A DNA stretch of 64,000 bases from an uncultured Aliiroseovarius sp. (GCF_947492455.1 NZ_CANLNB010000002.1:558001-622000), one strand, 5' to 3'; shown: positions 19,280 to 30,355, counted from the stretch's first letter. Program-made: numbers and translations. Notes: generated from the sequence alone by a model not told the origin.

Positions 19280-20818
19280 ATGACAGCAAGAACTTCGCGC
19301 CGCGCGGGCGGCCGTCAGGCCCGCCAAGCCCTTCGCGCAGCGCCTTTGGCCAAGGATTCGCGCCCCGTACGCGCCGGCCTTGAAGGCGGCACATATAAGC
19401 CCCTCACCCCGGAAGGCATGGAGCGCATTCACCAAGCCGCCTTGGACGCATTGGAGCAGATCGGTCTGGCCGACGCCCCCCCGTCCGGCGTCGAGATCAT
19501 GACCAAAGCCGGCGCCATTCTGGGCGATGACGGGCGTCTACGCTTCCCCCGCGCCTTGGTCGAGGACATGCTGGCCAAGGCAGCCAAGGACATCACGCTC
19601 TGCGCGCGCGATCCGCAGCATGACCTGAACCTTGCAGGGTCTCGCGTGCATTACGGCACGGCGGGGGCAGCGGTGCATATGGTCGATGTGGACGGGCGCG
19701 AATACCGCGACAGCACCGTGCAGGATCTGCATGATGCGGCCCGGATCGTGGACCAGCTGGACAACATCCATTTCCTGCAGCGCCCGATGGTGTGCCGCGA
19801 CATTCCCGACAACCGCGAGATGGACCTGAACTCGATTTATGCCAGCGTGACCGGGACCAAGAAACACATCGGCGTGTCCTTCACCGAGCCGGATTTCGTC
19901 GATGACGGGATCGAGCTGTTGCACATGATGGCCGGGGGCGAGGACGCATGGCGCGCGCGCCCCTTCGTGTCGAATTCCAACTGTTTTGTCGTGCCGCCGA
20001 TGAAATTCGCCACCGAAAGCTGCGAGGTGATGGAGAAAGTCATCGCCGCAGGCATGCCTGTCTTGCTGCTGTCGGCAGGTATGGCCACCGCCACCGCCCC
20101 GCCCACGCTGGCAGGCGCGATCGTGCAGGCCGTGGCGGAGTGCTTGGCGGGCGTGGTCTATGTGAATGCGATCAAACCGGGGCATCCTGCGATCTTCGGC
20201 ACCTGGCCCTTCGTGGTCGATCTGCGCTCTGGCGCGATGTCGGGGGGATCGGGCGAACAGGCGTTGATGACCGCGGGTTGCGCGCAGATGCATCAATTCT
20301 ATGGCCTGCCGGGCGGCGCGGCTGCCGGGTTCTCGGACTCGAAACTTCCCGACATGCAAGCCGGGTGGGAGCAGATGTGCTCGAACGTGATGGCCGGTCT
20401 GTCGGGGCTGAACATGGTCTACGAGGCCGCGGGCATGCATGCGTCCCTGCTGGGATTCTGCCATGAAAGCCTGATCCTTGGGGATGACATCATCGGGCAG
20501 GCCCTGCGCTGTGTGCGTGGGATCGAGGTGACCGAGGATGCGGTTAGTCTGGATATGATGCGGTCAGTCTGTCTGGGCGGGCCGGGGCATTACCTGGGCG
20601 AGGATCAGACGCTGAGCCTGATGCAGACGGAATATGTCTATCCCACCCTTGGCGACCGCACATCGCCCAAGGAATGGGCCGAGGTCGGCAAGCCCGATCT
20701 GGTGCAGGCGGCCAAGGCGCGCAAAGAGGCCATTCTGGCCGAAACGTCGCGCGCGCATTTGGATCCGGTTGTGGACGCGGCGATCCGGGCGCGGTTCAAT
20801 ATCCATCTGCCGAAATAA
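19280..20818 (+). CDS. Trimethylamine methyltransferase (MttB) superfamily protein, non-pyrrolysine type
   Basis: LTPEGMERIHQAALDALEQIGL, MTAGCAQMHQFYGLPGG, GLNMVYEAAGMHASLLGFCHESLI; continuous 512-aa ORF. Confidence 0.88.
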   Translation: MTARTSRRAGGRQARQALRAAPLAKDSRPVRAGLEGGTYKPLTPEGMERIHQAALDALEQIGLADAPPSGVEIMTKAGAILGDDGRLRFPRALVEDMLAKAAKDITLCARDPQHDLNLAGSRVHYGTAGAAVHMVDVDGREYRDSTVQDLHDAARIVDQLDNIHFLQRPMVCRDIPDNREMDLNSIYASVTGTKKHIGVSFTEPDFVDDGIELLHMMAGGEDAWRARPFVSNSNCFVVPPMKFATESCEVMEKVIAAGMPVLLLSAGMATATAPPTLAGAIVQAVAECLAGVVYVNAIKPGHPAIFGTWPFVVDLRSGAMSGGSGEQALMTAGCAQMHQFYGLPGGAAAGFSDSKLPDMQAGWEQMCSNVMAGLSGLNMVYEAAGMHASLLGFCHESLILGDDIIGQALRCVRGIEVTEDAVSLDMMRSVCLGGPGHYLGEDQTLSLMQTEYVYPTLGDRTSPKEWAEVGKPDLVQAAKARKEAILAETSRAHLDPVVDAAIRARFNIHLPK

Positions 20819-20835
20819 GCGCCAAATATGCAAGA

Positions 20836-20897
20836 TCAGGACCGGGGGTTTTGCACCCCCGGACCCCCGCAGGATATTTTTGACAAGAAAATGCGTT
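20836..20897 (-). repeat. Dispersed 3'-end intergenic repeat, copy C (inverted)
   Basis: Minus strand: CGCATTTTCTTGTCAAAAATATCCTGCGGGGGTCCGGGGG...CCCCCGG. Confidence 0.75.
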
Positions 20898-22716
20898 AGC
20901 TGGCGACTTCGGCTTTTTCTTCCAGCTCCAGCCATTCTTCCTCAGCGGCGGCAAGTTTTTGTTGCCGCTCGGCCAGACCTTCCGAGGCTTTCTTGAATTT
21001 CACGGGTTCCTTGGTGAATAGATCCGGGTCCATCAGGAACTCTTCCAGCTTGGCGATCTCGGCCGACAGGCGGTCCATTTCGTCGGGCAGCGCTTCCAGC
21101 CGGTGTTTTTCGGTGAAGCTGAGGCCAGACGCGGCTTGCTGGATCTTGGGTTTGTCTTTCGCAGGCGCTTTGGGTTTCTCAGATTTCTTCGCTGCCGGAG
21201 CCTCATCTTCCTGCCGTTGCGCACGGTAATCTGACCAGCCGCCCGCATAGGCTGCGGCGACCCCGTTGCCTTCCATTGCAATCGTACGCTCAGCCACGCG
21301 GTCCAGGAAGTCACGGTCGTGGCTGACGACCAGCACGGTGCCATCAAAGCCCGAGATCAGCTCTTGCAGCAGGTCCAGCGTTTCCACGTCCAGATCGTTG
21401 GTCGGTTCGTCGAGCACCAGAAGGTTCGACTGCCGCGCCATGATGCGGGCAAGGATCAGGCGGGCTTTTTCGCCACCGGACAGCGAGCGCACGGGCGCGC
21501 GGGCTTGTTCGTCCGAGAACAGGAACTCTTTCAGGTAGCCAACCACATGTTTCGGGTTGCCCCGCACCATCACCTGATCGGATTTGCCCGAGATACGCAT
21601 TTCCGGGTCCGAGGTCAGGTTCTCCCACAGGCTGGCATTTTCATCCAAGGTGGACCGGTTCTGGTCAAACACCGCCATTTCGATGCCCGTGCCGTGCGTG
21701 ACGCTGCCCGTGTCGGGGTCTTCCTGCCCCGTCAGCATTTTCAAAAGCGTGGTTTTGCCCGCGCCGTTGGGTCCGACAAAGGCGATGGTTTCGCCGCGCA
21801 TGACGCGCAGATCGAAGGGCTTCAGGATGACCTTGTCGCCATACGTCTTTGAAATCCCCTTGGCCTCGATCACCTTGCGTCCAGATTTCGGCCCTGCCTC
21901 AAGCGCCATTTCCGCGGTGCCCTGCCGTTTGATCTGCGCCGCGCGCTCGTCCTTCATCGCGTGCAGCGCGCGCAGGCGGCCTTGGTTGCGTTTGCGGCGG
22001 GCCGAGATGCCTTCGACCGCCCAGCGGGCTTCGGATTTAATCTTGCGGTTCAGCTTGTGGCGGTTCAGGTCTTCCTCTTCCCAGACCTTGTCACGCCACG
22101 CCTCGAAGTGCTCGAAGCCTTTTTCCTGACGGCGCACCTGCCCCCGGTCGACCCAGAGCGTGGCGCGGGTGAGAGCGCGCAGGAAGGCTCGGTCGTGGCT
22201 AATCAGGACAAAGCCCGCGCGGGTTTGTTGCAGCTCGTTTTCCAACCATTCGATGGCCTGAATGTCGAGGTGGTTGGTCGGTTCATCCAGAAGCATGAGT
22301 TCCGGCGCTTCCGCCAGCAGTTTGGCCAGTGCGGCGCGGCGGCGTTCCCCGCCCGAGGCGGTCGCGACCGGCGTATCAAGCTTCATTTTCAGCCCTTCGG
22401 CGACACGCTCGACCAGATAGTCATGTCCCGGCTCAAGGCCCGAGGCGGCGAACTCGCCCAATGTCTCAAAGGCGGACAGATCGGGGTGCTGGTCCATATA
22501 GCCAACCGTGACACCGGGCGACAGAACGCGGGTGCCGGTGTCGGGCTCGACCATGCCAGCCATGATCTTCATCAGGGTCGACTTGCCCGACCCGTTGCGC
22601 CCAACCAGCGCCACGCGGTCGCCGGGCTGCACCACAAGGTCCAAACCGTCAAAGATAGGATCGCCGCCGAAGGTCAGGGCGATATCGTTCATCTGCAAAA
22701 GGGGTATACGTGCCAT
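20896..22716 (-). CDS. ABC-F family ATP-binding protein (Uup-like)
   Basis: Two Walker A (GRNGSGKST, GPNGAGKTT) and two signature motifs (ASGGERRRAAL, LSGGEKARLIL). Confidence 0.95.
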   Translation of the reverse strand: MARIPLLQMNDIALTFGGDPIFDGLDLVVQPGDRVALVGRNGSGKSTLMKIMAGMVEPDTGTRVLSPGVTVGYMDQHPDLSAFETLGEFAASGLEPGHDYLVERVAEGLKMKLDTPVATASGGERRRAALAKLLAEAPELMLLDEPTNHLDIQAIEWLENELQQTRAGFVLISHDRAFLRALTRATLWVDRGQVRRQEKGFEHFEAWRDKVWEEEDLNRHKLNRKIKSEARWAVEGISARRKRNQGRLRALHAMKDERAAQIKRQGTAEMALEAGPKSGRKVIEAKGISKTYGDKVILKPFDLRVMRGETIAFVGPNGAGKTTLLKMLTGQEDPDTGSVTHGTGIEMAVFDQNRSTLDENASLWENLTSDPEMRISGKSDQVMVRGNPKHVVGYLKEFLFSDEQARAPVRSLSGGEKARLILARIMARQSNLLVLDEPTNDLDVETLDLLQELISGFDGTVLVVSHDRDFLDRVAERTIAMEGNGVAAAYAGGWSDYRAQRQEDEAPAAKKSEKPKAPAKDKPKIQQAASGLSFTEKHRLEALPDEMDRLSAEIAKLEEFLMDPDLFTKEPVKFKKASEGLAERQQKLAAAEEEWLELEEKAEVAS

Positions 22717-22747
22717 AGGGCCGGGTTACGGGCTTGCGCCTTTGGGG

Positions 22748-23488
22748 TCAAGCGGGCGTGGCCACCGCGCGCAAAAGTCGGGCGCGTGCAGGCGGGACCG
22801 AGGCGATCTCGACCCCTGTAAACACATGCAGCGTGTTCAGGTCGTGATCTACAACAGCGTGGTCCGAGACCCAGCCGCCCATCATCAGATAGGTGCGCAG
22901 AAGCGGCGGCAGGCCCAGCATGGCGCGTTTGGCGTCAGGGGTGCGGCGCAGGCGTTGCGCAAAGCGAAACACCTTGGGGGCTTTGACACGCGGTAGCCAG
23001 CGTTTAGGGGCGATATGGCGATCTCGTAGAAGCGCGAATGTGTCCAGATAGCGCGCCTCGTCCGTGCCCTGAAAAGACGAACAGCCGAACATCAGCCCGA
23101 TGTTTTCTTGATCCACGTAATGCGTCATGGCCCCCCATGCGACGCGCAGGATATCTGCGCCGTCTTGGGCGTCTGGGTCGATACAGAAGCGGCCCATCTC
23201 GATCATCGGACTGGCATAGTCGCGCAGGGCCGACAGCTCGTAGAACTGGGCAGAATAGCTGTCACCGATGGATGTGCCATCCTGAAAAGGCATCAGGCGA
23301 AAGCAGGCCACAAGTTTGCCAGTAGAGACCTCTTCCACCAGCATGTGACGGCACATATCGTCATAGGGGTCCGCGTCCAGCCCCTCGCCCCCGCGAAAAC
23401 ACCGGTGGCGCAAGGCTTGGGCAGCCCGAATATCGGCCTGTGTGTCGTTAAACCGTGCGTGAAAGCGCGGTGTCGTCCCGTTCGGCAT
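22748..23488 (-). CDS. olsB: L-ornithine N(alpha)-acyltransferase-like GNAT protein
   Basis: LRHRCFRGGEGLDADPYDDMCRHMLVEE, EMGRFCIDPDAQDGADILRVAWGAM, LMFGCSSFQGTD; recognised as OlsB/GNAT_5 family. Confidence 0.8.
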   Translation of the reverse strand: MPNGTTPRFHARFNDTQADIRAAQALRHRCFRGGEGLDADPYDDMCRHMLVEEVSTGKLVACFRLMPFQDGTSIGDSYSAQFYELSALRDYASPMIEMGRFCIDPDAQDGADILRVAWGAMTHYVDQENIGLMFGCSSFQGTDEARYLDTFALLRDRHIAPKRWLPRVKAPKVFRFAQRLRRTPDAKRAMLGLPPLLRTYLMMGGWVSDHAVVDHDLNTLHVFTGVEIASVPPARARLLRAVATPA

Positions 23489-23611
23489 CTGGTGCCTCCG
23501 CCATTTGCGCGACTGTCATAGTGGTCATGTGCGCCTGAGCCCTTCTGCCAACAAGATATGACAGGCAGGTGACGTCGCGAAAGCGAAAGCTGCGCCCCCT
23601 CCCCAAAAACG

Positions 23612-23638
23612 AAAAAGGCGCCGGAGGAACCGACGCCA
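23612..23638 (-). terminator. Candidate terminator (minus strand)
   Basis: GGCGTCGGTTCCTCCGGCGCCTTTTTCG. Confidence 0.6.
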
Positions 23639-23660
23639 AATTCCAAGATTTCAGGCAGAC

Positions 23661-24131
23661 TTAGCCGCCCAGTTGATCCGCCAGATTGATTCGGCCAAAC
23701 GAGCCAAAGAGCTGACGCAGGAAGCTGACGCCCTTGATGTTGCTTGCGGTCACGCGGCGCTCAAGCACGACGACCTGACCGTCTTCCAGCCCAAAACGCT
23801 CGATATTCTCAACGCGTCCCTTGCTGTCAAAACTGATTGCAAGAACTTCGCGGTCGATCTCTTTCGGGGCATTGTACAGGTAGTGCTCGAAGCGCGAGCG
23901 GACATAATAATAACCACTGTCAGAGAGAAGCCCCTGCGTTCCGGGCTTGCCGATAGCCTCGGTCACGGATTCGCGAGTATCTTTGCCAACCACCAGAAGA
24001 TCGACGTCTTCTTTCACCGGCATGTAGCCGTGATTGCGGTAGGTTGCGGAACATGCCGTCAAGGCGATGGCAAGCGTGATGGCGACAGTAACTTGGCCGA
24101 CGCGTTTCACCCTATCCGAAAGATAAGACAT
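23661..24131 (-). CDS. bamE: Outer membrane protein assembly factor BamE
   Basis: Lipobox LTACSATYRNHGYMP; SmpA/OmlA-like domain. Confidence 0.88.
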   Translation of the reverse strand: MSYLSDRVKRVGQVTVAITLAIALTACSATYRNHGYMPVKEDVDLLVVGKDTRESVTEAIGKPGTQGLLSDSGYYYVRSRFEHYLYNAPKEIDREVLAISFDSKGRVENIERFGLEDGQVVVLERRVTASNIKGVSFLRQLFGSFGRINLADQLGG

Positions 24132-24274
24132 ATGCTCCCCTTGCGTTCTTCCCTTGCTTCTGGGTATCGGCTTATCTCAGGAACGGCTTTGGTTCAAGAA
24201 ACGATACTCATCTTGTATCCAGCGGTGGGGATTCCCACCATATACCGCGCAACTTAATGTCAGGAGACACCGCC

Positions 24275-24871
24275 ATGAGCACCGATACGCCCAACACTGG
24301 CCAAGACGCGCCTGTGTATCAGCACGTGTTGCGCGTGGCAGATCTGTCGACCAGCGCAGAGACCTCGTTCGAACTGATCCCGACAGCGGCAGAGTGCAAA
24401 GCGATTGCCGATGATCTTGGGTTACCGGCTCTGCGCAAGGTCCGGTTCAAGGGCACGTTGGTGGCACGTGGCAAGCGGGACTGGCAGCTGAAAGCGCAGC
24501 TGGGCGCGACCGTGGTGCAGGACTGCGTTGTGACACTTGATCCCGTCACCACCCGGATCGAAGAACCCGTCAGCCGCCGCTGGGTCCGTGATCTGCCCGA
24601 GCTTGAGGCCGGCGATGAGATCGAAATGCCGGACGATGAAACCTTGGAACAGCTTGGGCCAGAGATCGATCTGGGCGAGGTTCTGACCGAATCCCTTGCG
24701 CTCGCCCTGCCGCTTTTTCCGCGTGTAGACGGCGCAGAACTGGACCAGCGCAACTTTGCAGCCCCGGGCGTAGCCCCAATGAGCGATGAGGACGCAAGGC
24801 CGTTTGCGGGACTGTCTGCCCTGCGCGATCAACTGGCGGGCAAAAGCGACTCGGACGACGACGGAAAATAA
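24275..24871 (+). CDS. DUF177/YceD family protein
   Basis: [46 protein letters not shown]; position upstream of rpmF-plsX; ATG 24257 is also possible. Confidence 0.85.
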   Translation: MSTDTPNTGQDAPVYQHVLRVADLSTSAETSFELIPTAAECKAIADDLGLPALRKVRFKGTLVARGKRDWQLKAQLGATVVQDCVVTLDPVTTRIEEPVSRRWVRDLPELEAGDEIEMPDDETLEQLGPEIDLGEVLTESLALALPLFPRVDGAELDQRNFAAPGVAPMSDEDARPFAGLSALRDQLAGKSDSDDDGK

Positions 24872-25115
24872 GCCGATTGGGGCGTATCACGCGGAAATAC
24901 CCCCGGAAAACCGCAGTTTTCGGCGAAATCGGCCCAATCTGCACTTGCAAGAAAGAAGAATCCCAGTATTTTCCCGGCTTCTTCCACAAGATGGGTTGGA
25001 CAGCGCCCCGCAAACAGCGTATGAGGCGCCAGACTCAGACACGAGGATAAGCAGGCTTCCCCGAAGTCTAAAGAATTCACCGGGCCATGTGCCCCCAAAA
25101 TCGAAGGTTGAGACC

Positions 25116-25325
25116 ATGGCCGTCCAACAGAACAAAGTATCCAAGTCGCGCCGCAACAACCGCCGCGCACATGACGCTCTGGTTGCTGCGAACCCGAACG
25201 AATGTTCGAACTGCGGCGAGCTGAAGCGCCCCCACCACGTGTGCCCGTCCTGCGGTCACTATGACGACCGTGAAGTTGTTGCCATGGCCGATGAAATCGA
25301 CCTGGACGACGAGGACGCAGCGTAA
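25116..25325 (+). CDS. rpmF: 50S ribosomal protein L32
   Basis: [22 protein letters not shown]...[26 protein letters not shown]. Confidence 0.97.
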   Translation: MAVQQNKVSKSRRNNRRAHDALVAANPNECSNCGELKRPHHVCPSCGHYDDREVVAMADEIDLDDEDAA

Positions 25326-25381
25326 GGCACTTGCCCCGCGCGGGTGGGCATGTCAGAAAATCCCCGAGCATGGGATAAAGA

Positions 25382-26470
25382 ATGACAATGAACGCCCCCA
25401 AACGCACAATCGTATCGGTCGACGCTATGGGCGGAGATCTTGGACCGGCAGCCGTGGTTGCCGGTCTTGCGCTGTCTGCAGACAAGAACCCGAACATCGG
25501 GTTCATTCTGCATGGCAATAAACCCGAACTGGAAAAACTGGTCGCACGGACCAAAGGTCTGGCCGAGGTCTGTGACATTCGTCACGCCGACGAGGTCGTG
25601 ACCATGGACGCCAAGCCCAGCTTTGTGATGCGCAACGGTCAGAACACCTCGATGTGGTCGACCATTGACGCGGTGCGCAATGGCGAGGCCGATGTGGCCG
25701 TCAGCTGCGGCAACACCGGCGCGCTGATGCTTTTGTCGATGGTCCGCCTGCGCAAGTTGCCCGGCGTGAACCGTCCGGCGATTGCCTGCCTCTGGCCCTC
25801 GCGCAACCCTGAAGGCTTCAACGTAATGCTGGATGTGGGCGCGGATATTCGCGCCGATGACACCGACCTTCTGCAATATGCGATGATGGGCGCGTCCTAT
25901 GCGCGCAACGGTCTTGGGCTGGAACGTCCTCGTGTTGGCCTGCTGAACGTCGGCACCGAAGAGCACAAAGGCCGTCCCGAGCTGAAAAGCGCCAATGAAC
26001 TGATCGCAGAGGCCGCGGATCGCGCCAATATCGACTATGTCGGCTTTGTCGAAGGGGGCGATATCCCCTCGGACCGCGTGGACGTGATTGTCACCGATGG
26101 CTTCACCGGCAACGTGGCGCTGAAAACCGCCGAAGGCACGGCCAGCCTTGTCTCGGGCCTTTTGCGCGATGCGTTCAACGCGACCCTGCTGTCCAAGCTG
26201 TCAGCGCTTCTGTCGCTGACCTCGCTGCGGCGTCTTAGCAAACGTGTGGATCCGCGCCGCAACAATGGCGGCGTGTTCCTTGGCCTGAACGGCACCGTGG
26301 TCAAAAGCCATGGCTCGGCAGACGCGACGGGCATGTCTGCCGCCGTCAAACTGGCCTTCCGCTTGGCTGAAAGCGGCTTCACGCAGAAGCTGGCCGCGCG
26401 GGTTGCATCCGCCGGTACGCCAAGCCAAGATCAAAAAACTCAAGAACCGGAAGGTAAGCAGCCAGAATGA
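25382..26470 (+). CDS. plsX: Phosphate acyltransferase PlsX
   Basis: [36 protein letters not shown]. Confidence 0.97.
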   Translation: MTMNAPKRTIVSVDAMGGDLGPAAVVAGLALSADKNPNIGFILHGNKPELEKLVARTKGLAEVCDIRHADEVVTMDAKPSFVMRNGQNTSMWSTIDAVRNGEADVAVSCGNTGALMLLSMVRLRKLPGVNRPAIACLWPSRNPEGFNVMLDVGADIRADDTDLLQYAMMGASYARNGLGLERPRVGLLNVGTEEHKGRPELKSANELIAEAADRANIDYVGFVEGGDIPSDRVDVIVTDGFTGNVALKTAEGTASLVSGLLRDAFNATLLSKLSALLSLTSLRRLSKRVDPRRNNGGVFLGLNGTVVKSHGSADATGMSAAVKLAFRLAESGFTQKLAARVASAGTPSQDQKTQEPEGKQPE

Positions 26471-27441
26471 CACTTCGCGCCGTGGTCAAAGGCGTCGGGC
26501 ACTATCTGCCCGAACGCGTGGTTCCGAACTCGTATTTCGAAGACATCGTAGACACATCGGACGAATGGATTCGCACCCGCTCGGGGATTGAACGTCGTCA
26601 TTTCGCTGCAGAAGACGAAACCACCTCGAAAATGGGCGCCGACGCAGCGCGGGCAGCGCTTGCGGATGCGGGGTTGGAGCCGGATGACATCGACGCCATC
26701 GTCGTCGCCACCTCGACCCCGGACCTGACCTTCCCGTCGGTCGCCACCATGATCCAGAACGAGCTGGGCATGACGCGCGGCTTCGGCTTTGACGTGCAGG
26801 CTGTCTGCGCAGGCTTCGTATTTGCCCTGACCAACGCCAATGCGCTGATCGTATCGGGTCAGGCCAAACGCGTTCTGGTCATCGGCGCCGAGACATTCTC
26901 GCGCATTCTGGACATGAAAGACCGCGCGACCTGTGTGCTGTTTGGCGACGGCGCGGGTGCGCTGGTGCTGGAAGCTGAAGAAGGCGCCGGAGAAAACACC
27001 GATCGCGGCATCCTGTCAGCGGACCTGAATTCCGACGGTCGCCTGCGCGAGATGCTGTATGTAGACGGCGGCGTGTCGACCACGCAGACCTCGGGCCACC
27101 TGCGCATGCAAGGCAACCCGCTGTTCCGTCAGGCCGTTGGCAAGCTGGCCCAGACCGCGGAAACCGCCTTGTCCAAAGTGGGCCTGACCGACGACGATGT
27201 GAACTGGATTGTGCCTCACCAGGCCAATATCCGGATCATCCAAGGCACCGCGAAGAAACTTGGCGTCCCGATGGAGCGCGTCGTGGTGACTGTTCAGGAT
27301 CACGGCAACACCTCGGCCGCGTCGATCCCACTGGCCATGTCTGTGGCGCGCGCTGAAGGTAAGATCAAGGACGGAGATCTTCTGGTCGCCGAAGCCATTG
27401 GTGGCGGTTTGGCGTGGGGTGCCGTGGTTATCCGTTGGTAA
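26467..27441 (+). CDS. fabH: Beta-ketoacyl-ACP synthase III
   Basis: [45 protein letters not shown]. Confidence 0.97.
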   Translation: MTLRAVVKGVGHYLPERVVPNSYFEDIVDTSDEWIRTRSGIERRHFAAEDETTSKMGADAARAALADAGLEPDDIDAIVVATSTPDLTFPSVATMIQNELGMTRGFGFDVQAVCAGFVFALTNANALIVSGQAKRVLVIGAETFSRILDMKDRATCVLFGDGAGALVLEAEEGAGENTDRGILSADLNSDGRLREMLYVDGGVSTTQTSGHLRMQGNPLFRQAVGKLAQTAETALSKVGLTDDDVNWIVPHQANIRIIQGTAKKLGVPMERVVVTVQDHGNTSAASIPLAMSVARAEGKIKDGDLLVAEAIGGGLAWGAVVIRW

Positions 27442-27626
27442 GGCACCTACCTGCCTGCGTACCACATCCCCATTTTCCCCCTGAATTGCGCAGGCAAGCT
27501 TCTGCTTTCGCAAGCCATTGATATTGACTCGGAATTTCAAAAATTCCATGCTCGCTTCAATAACTGATCATGCCCGGTGCCCACGCACCCATAAAAAGGG
27601 CAGTTAAAGCCATTCAGGGGGACAAT

Positions 27627-27929
27627 ATGAGTGAAAAGACTTTGACCCGCATGGACCTTAGCGAGTCCGTGTTTCGCGAGGTCGGCCTGTCGCGCAACGA
27701 AAGCGCGCAACTGGTTGAAAACGTCTTGAACCACATCTCGGACGCGCTGGTATCTGGCCAAAGCGTCAAAATCTCGTCATTCGGCACATTTTCCGTCCGC
27801 GATAAAGCGGCGCGCGTTGGCCGCAACCCCAAGACCGGGGAAGAAGTGCCGATCCTGCCGCGGCGCGTCTTGACCTTCCGCCCCTCGCATCTGATGAAAG
27901 ATCGCGTTGCGGATGGCAACAAGCGCTAA
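27627..27929 (+). CDS. ihfA: Integration host factor subunit alpha
   Basis: [41 protein letters not shown]. Confidence 0.95.
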   Translation: MSEKTLTRMDLSESVFREVGLSRNESAQLVENVLNHISDALVSGQSVKISSFGTFSVRDKAARVGRNPKTGEEVPILPRRVLTFRPSHLMKDRVADGNKR

Positions 27930-27981
27930 ACGGGGTCCCTGACGGCACCCACGCGGTACAGAATAGAAGGCAGGCACACGC

Positions 27982-29007
27982 ATGGACAAGAAGTCTCCGG
28001 ACGCGTTTCGCACCATCAGCGAAGTGGCCGATTGGTTGGGTGTGCCCACGCATGTTCTGCGCTTCTGGGAAAGCCGGTTTACCCAAGTCAAACCTGTCAA
28101 ACGTGCCGGGGGGCGGCGGTATTATCGCCCCGCGGATATGGAGCTTCTGGGCGGCATTCGGAAGCTTTTGCACGAAGACGGCATGACCATTCGCGGCGTC
28201 CAGAAACTGCTGCGCGAAAAAGGCGTGAAGCATGTGGCGGCCATGTCGCCTCGGCTGGACAGCAACGAAATGCGGAATTCTGACGGGTCGAATGTCGTCC
28301 CGCTGACACCGCCATCCAAGGCTGTCGAAGAACCAGCGACAAATGACGCGCTGACCTCTGCGGAGCCTGCGGTTGAAGAAACACCGCCCGCGCCGCAAGA
28401 GGCTACGGAAGTACCGCAGGACGCCGCCATTGACGAGTCGCCGCCGACTTTGACCGATGCGGCAGAAGACGCAGCCAGCATGGATGCGGCCCCCGAAGAC
28501 CCCGTTGAAGACGCCCCTGCCGAACCGGATCTGTTCGCAGCAGAGTTCATACAGGTGGCTGAAAAGATTGAAGAAACACCACCAGAACCGGAACCTACGA
28601 CGCCCGAACACCATATCGAACCGACTGAGCTTGATGCCGACATCGCCGCGTCGCACCCGGAAGAAGACGTCTCGAGCCCGGTCGACGACAACACGGTTTT
28701 CGACGCTGCAGTGTCGCAAGATACGCCTGAGCCCGAGGTCGCAGAGCCAACGGAAGCCGAGCTCGTAGCAGAGCCTGATCCCGTCCCTGAAGCGCCAGCC
28801 CCCATCGACATCTCGCATGTTGCGGCGGACGTGTCAGACGACGCCTTCACCCCCGCGCCGGATGCTCTGGCCAGCGCCCGCCTTCGTGCGCTCCGCGCCG
28901 CAGGCACGTCGCTGCCGGAAGACGCCCTGCGCAATCTGACCGCGCGCCTGTCCGATCTGGCGGCGCGCATGGCCCCTGCCCCGTCGGACAATGGGCAGGC
29001 AGAATGA
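27982..29007 (+). CDS. MerR family regulator with long acidic C-terminal extension
   Basis: [51 protein letters not shown], then ~260 aa rich in Pro/Glu/Ala/Asp. Confidence 0.9.
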   Translation: MDKKSPDAFRTISEVADWLGVPTHVLRFWESRFTQVKPVKRAGGRRYYRPADMELLGGIRKLLHEDGMTIRGVQKLLREKGVKHVAAMSPRLDSNEMRNSDGSNVVPLTPPSKAVEEPATNDALTSAEPAVEETPPAPQEATEVPQDAAIDESPPTLTDAAEDAASMDAAPEDPVEDAPAEPDLFAAEFIQVAEKIEETPPEPEPTTPEHHIEPTELDADIAASHPEEDVSSPVDDNTVFDAAVSQDTPEPEVAEPTEAELVAEPDPVPEAPAPIDISHVAADVSDDAFTPAPDALASARLRALRAAGTSLPEDALRNLTARLSDLAARMAPAPSDNGQAE

Positions 29008-29107
29008 CCCTGCAACAGGCTTGGGCAACGTCTTTGGAAAGAATGCGCATTTTCCGCTCTTTTCTCGCTTGCCCTGCCCGTGAAAATCACTATGTAAGGG
29101 CCTCAGT

Positions 29108-29184
29108 CGGGCTATGGCGCAGCCTGGTAGCGCGTCCGTCTGGGGGACGGAAGGTCGCAGGTTCGAGTCCTGCTAGCCCGACCA
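29108..29184 (+). tRNA. tRNA-Pro(GGG)
   Basis: CGGGCTATGGCGCAGCCTGGTAGCGCGTCCGTCTGGGGGACGGAAGGTCGCAGGTTCGAGTCCTGCTAGCCCGACCA. Confidence 0.97.
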
Positions 29185-29189
29185 ATTCA

Positions 29190-29225
29190 AAAAACGCCCG
29201 CCCGGGTTTCGGGCGGGTGTTTTTG
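29190..29225 (+). terminator. Rho-independent terminator
   Basis: ACGCCCGCCCGGGTTTCGGGCGGGTGTTTTT. Confidence 0.8.
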
Positions 29226-29281
29226 TATCTAACAGGCAGCGCGGGCGGCATCCCGGCGGCCTGCGCCGAAGGAGGAACGCC

Positions 29282-30355
29282 ATGAAATCCGGTGTGCTGG
29301 CCGATCATCAGATCCGGCAGATGATCACGGAAGGCGGTATTTCCGCGTCCTCGCCCATCCTGAACGAACAGGTCCAACCGGCCTCGCTTGATCTGCGTTT
29401 GGGGGAAAAAGCTTACCGCGTGCGCGCGTCTTTCCTGCCCGGCAAAGACGCCACCGTGGCCGACCGCCTGTCGGAACTGACCATGCACGAGCTGTCGCTG
29501 ACCGGTGGCGCCGTGCTGGAAAAAGGCTGCGTCTATGTGATTCCCCTGATGGAGCAGTTGAACCTGCCTGAAGGCATGACCGCCGCCGCCAGCGCCAAAA
29601 GTTCAATTGGCCGGGTCGACCTAATGACCCGCGTGATCACCGATCAAGGGATCGAGTTTGACCGCGTCCCCGAAGGCTATGACGGCCCGCTTTATGCCGA
29701 GCTTTGCCCACAGAGCTTTTCCGTCGTCGCCCAGCCCGGCCAACTGTTGAACCAGATCATTTTCCGTCAGGGCAAAACGATTCTGTCCGATGATGAACTG
29801 CGCGATGTGCATGCCCGCAGCCCCATCGTCTCGGGCGAGCCGGTGATTTCCGACGGGTTGGGCTTTTCGGTCGATCTGAAGCCTGCTGACGGCGATCTGG
29901 TCGGCTATCGCGCCAAGCGTCACACGGGCGTCGTGGACCTGTCGAAGCTGGCCCATTACGACCCATCCGAGTACTGGGAAGAGGTCCGCACCACCGAAGG
30001 CCGCATCATCCTAGACCCCGGTGCGTTTTATATCCTCGTCAGCCGCGAAGCGATTGCCATCCCGCCCGATTGCGCTGCCGAAATGGCCCCCTATCTGGCG
30101 ATGGTCGGCGAATTTCGAGTGCATTACGCGGGCTTCTTCGATCCCGGTTTCGGATATGACGCCGCTGGCGGGTCCGGGTCGCGCGGGGTGCTGGAAGTCC
30201 GCTGCCACGAGGCCCCGTTCGTCTTGGAACACGGACAGGTCGTCGGCCGCCTTGTCTATGAGAAGATGAGCGAAATCCCCGAAGCGCTTTATGGTGTCGA
30301 CATCAAGTCGAACTATCAGGGCCAAGGGCTGAAGCTGTCGAAGCATTTTAAGTAA
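29282..30355 (+). CDS. dcd: 2'-deoxycytidine 5'-triphosphate deaminase
   Basis: LNEQVQPASLDLRLGEKAYRV; AKSSIGRVDLMTRVITD; long two-domain alphaproteobacterial form. Confidence 0.92.
   Translation: MKSGVLADHQIRQMITEGGISASSPILNEQVQPASLDLRLGEKAYRVRASFLPGKDATVADRLSELTMHELSLTGGAVLEKGCVYVIPLMEQLNLPEGMTAAASAKSSIGRVDLMTRVITDQGIEFDRVPEGYDGPLYAELCPQSFSVVAQPGQLLNQIIFRQGKTILSDDELRDVHARSPIVSGEPVISDGLGFSVDLKPADGDLVGYRAKRHTGVVDLSKLAHYDPSEYWEEVRTTEGRIILDPGAFYILVSREAIAIPPDCAAEMAPYLAMVGEFRVHYAGFFDPGFGYDAAGGSGSRGVLEVRCHEAPFVLEHGQVVGRLVYEKMSEIPEALYGVDIKSNYQGQGLKLSKHFK

Noticed and set aside
19280-20818. Pyrrolysine-containing MttB
   Set aside because: The ORF is continuous over 512 aa with no in-frame stop.
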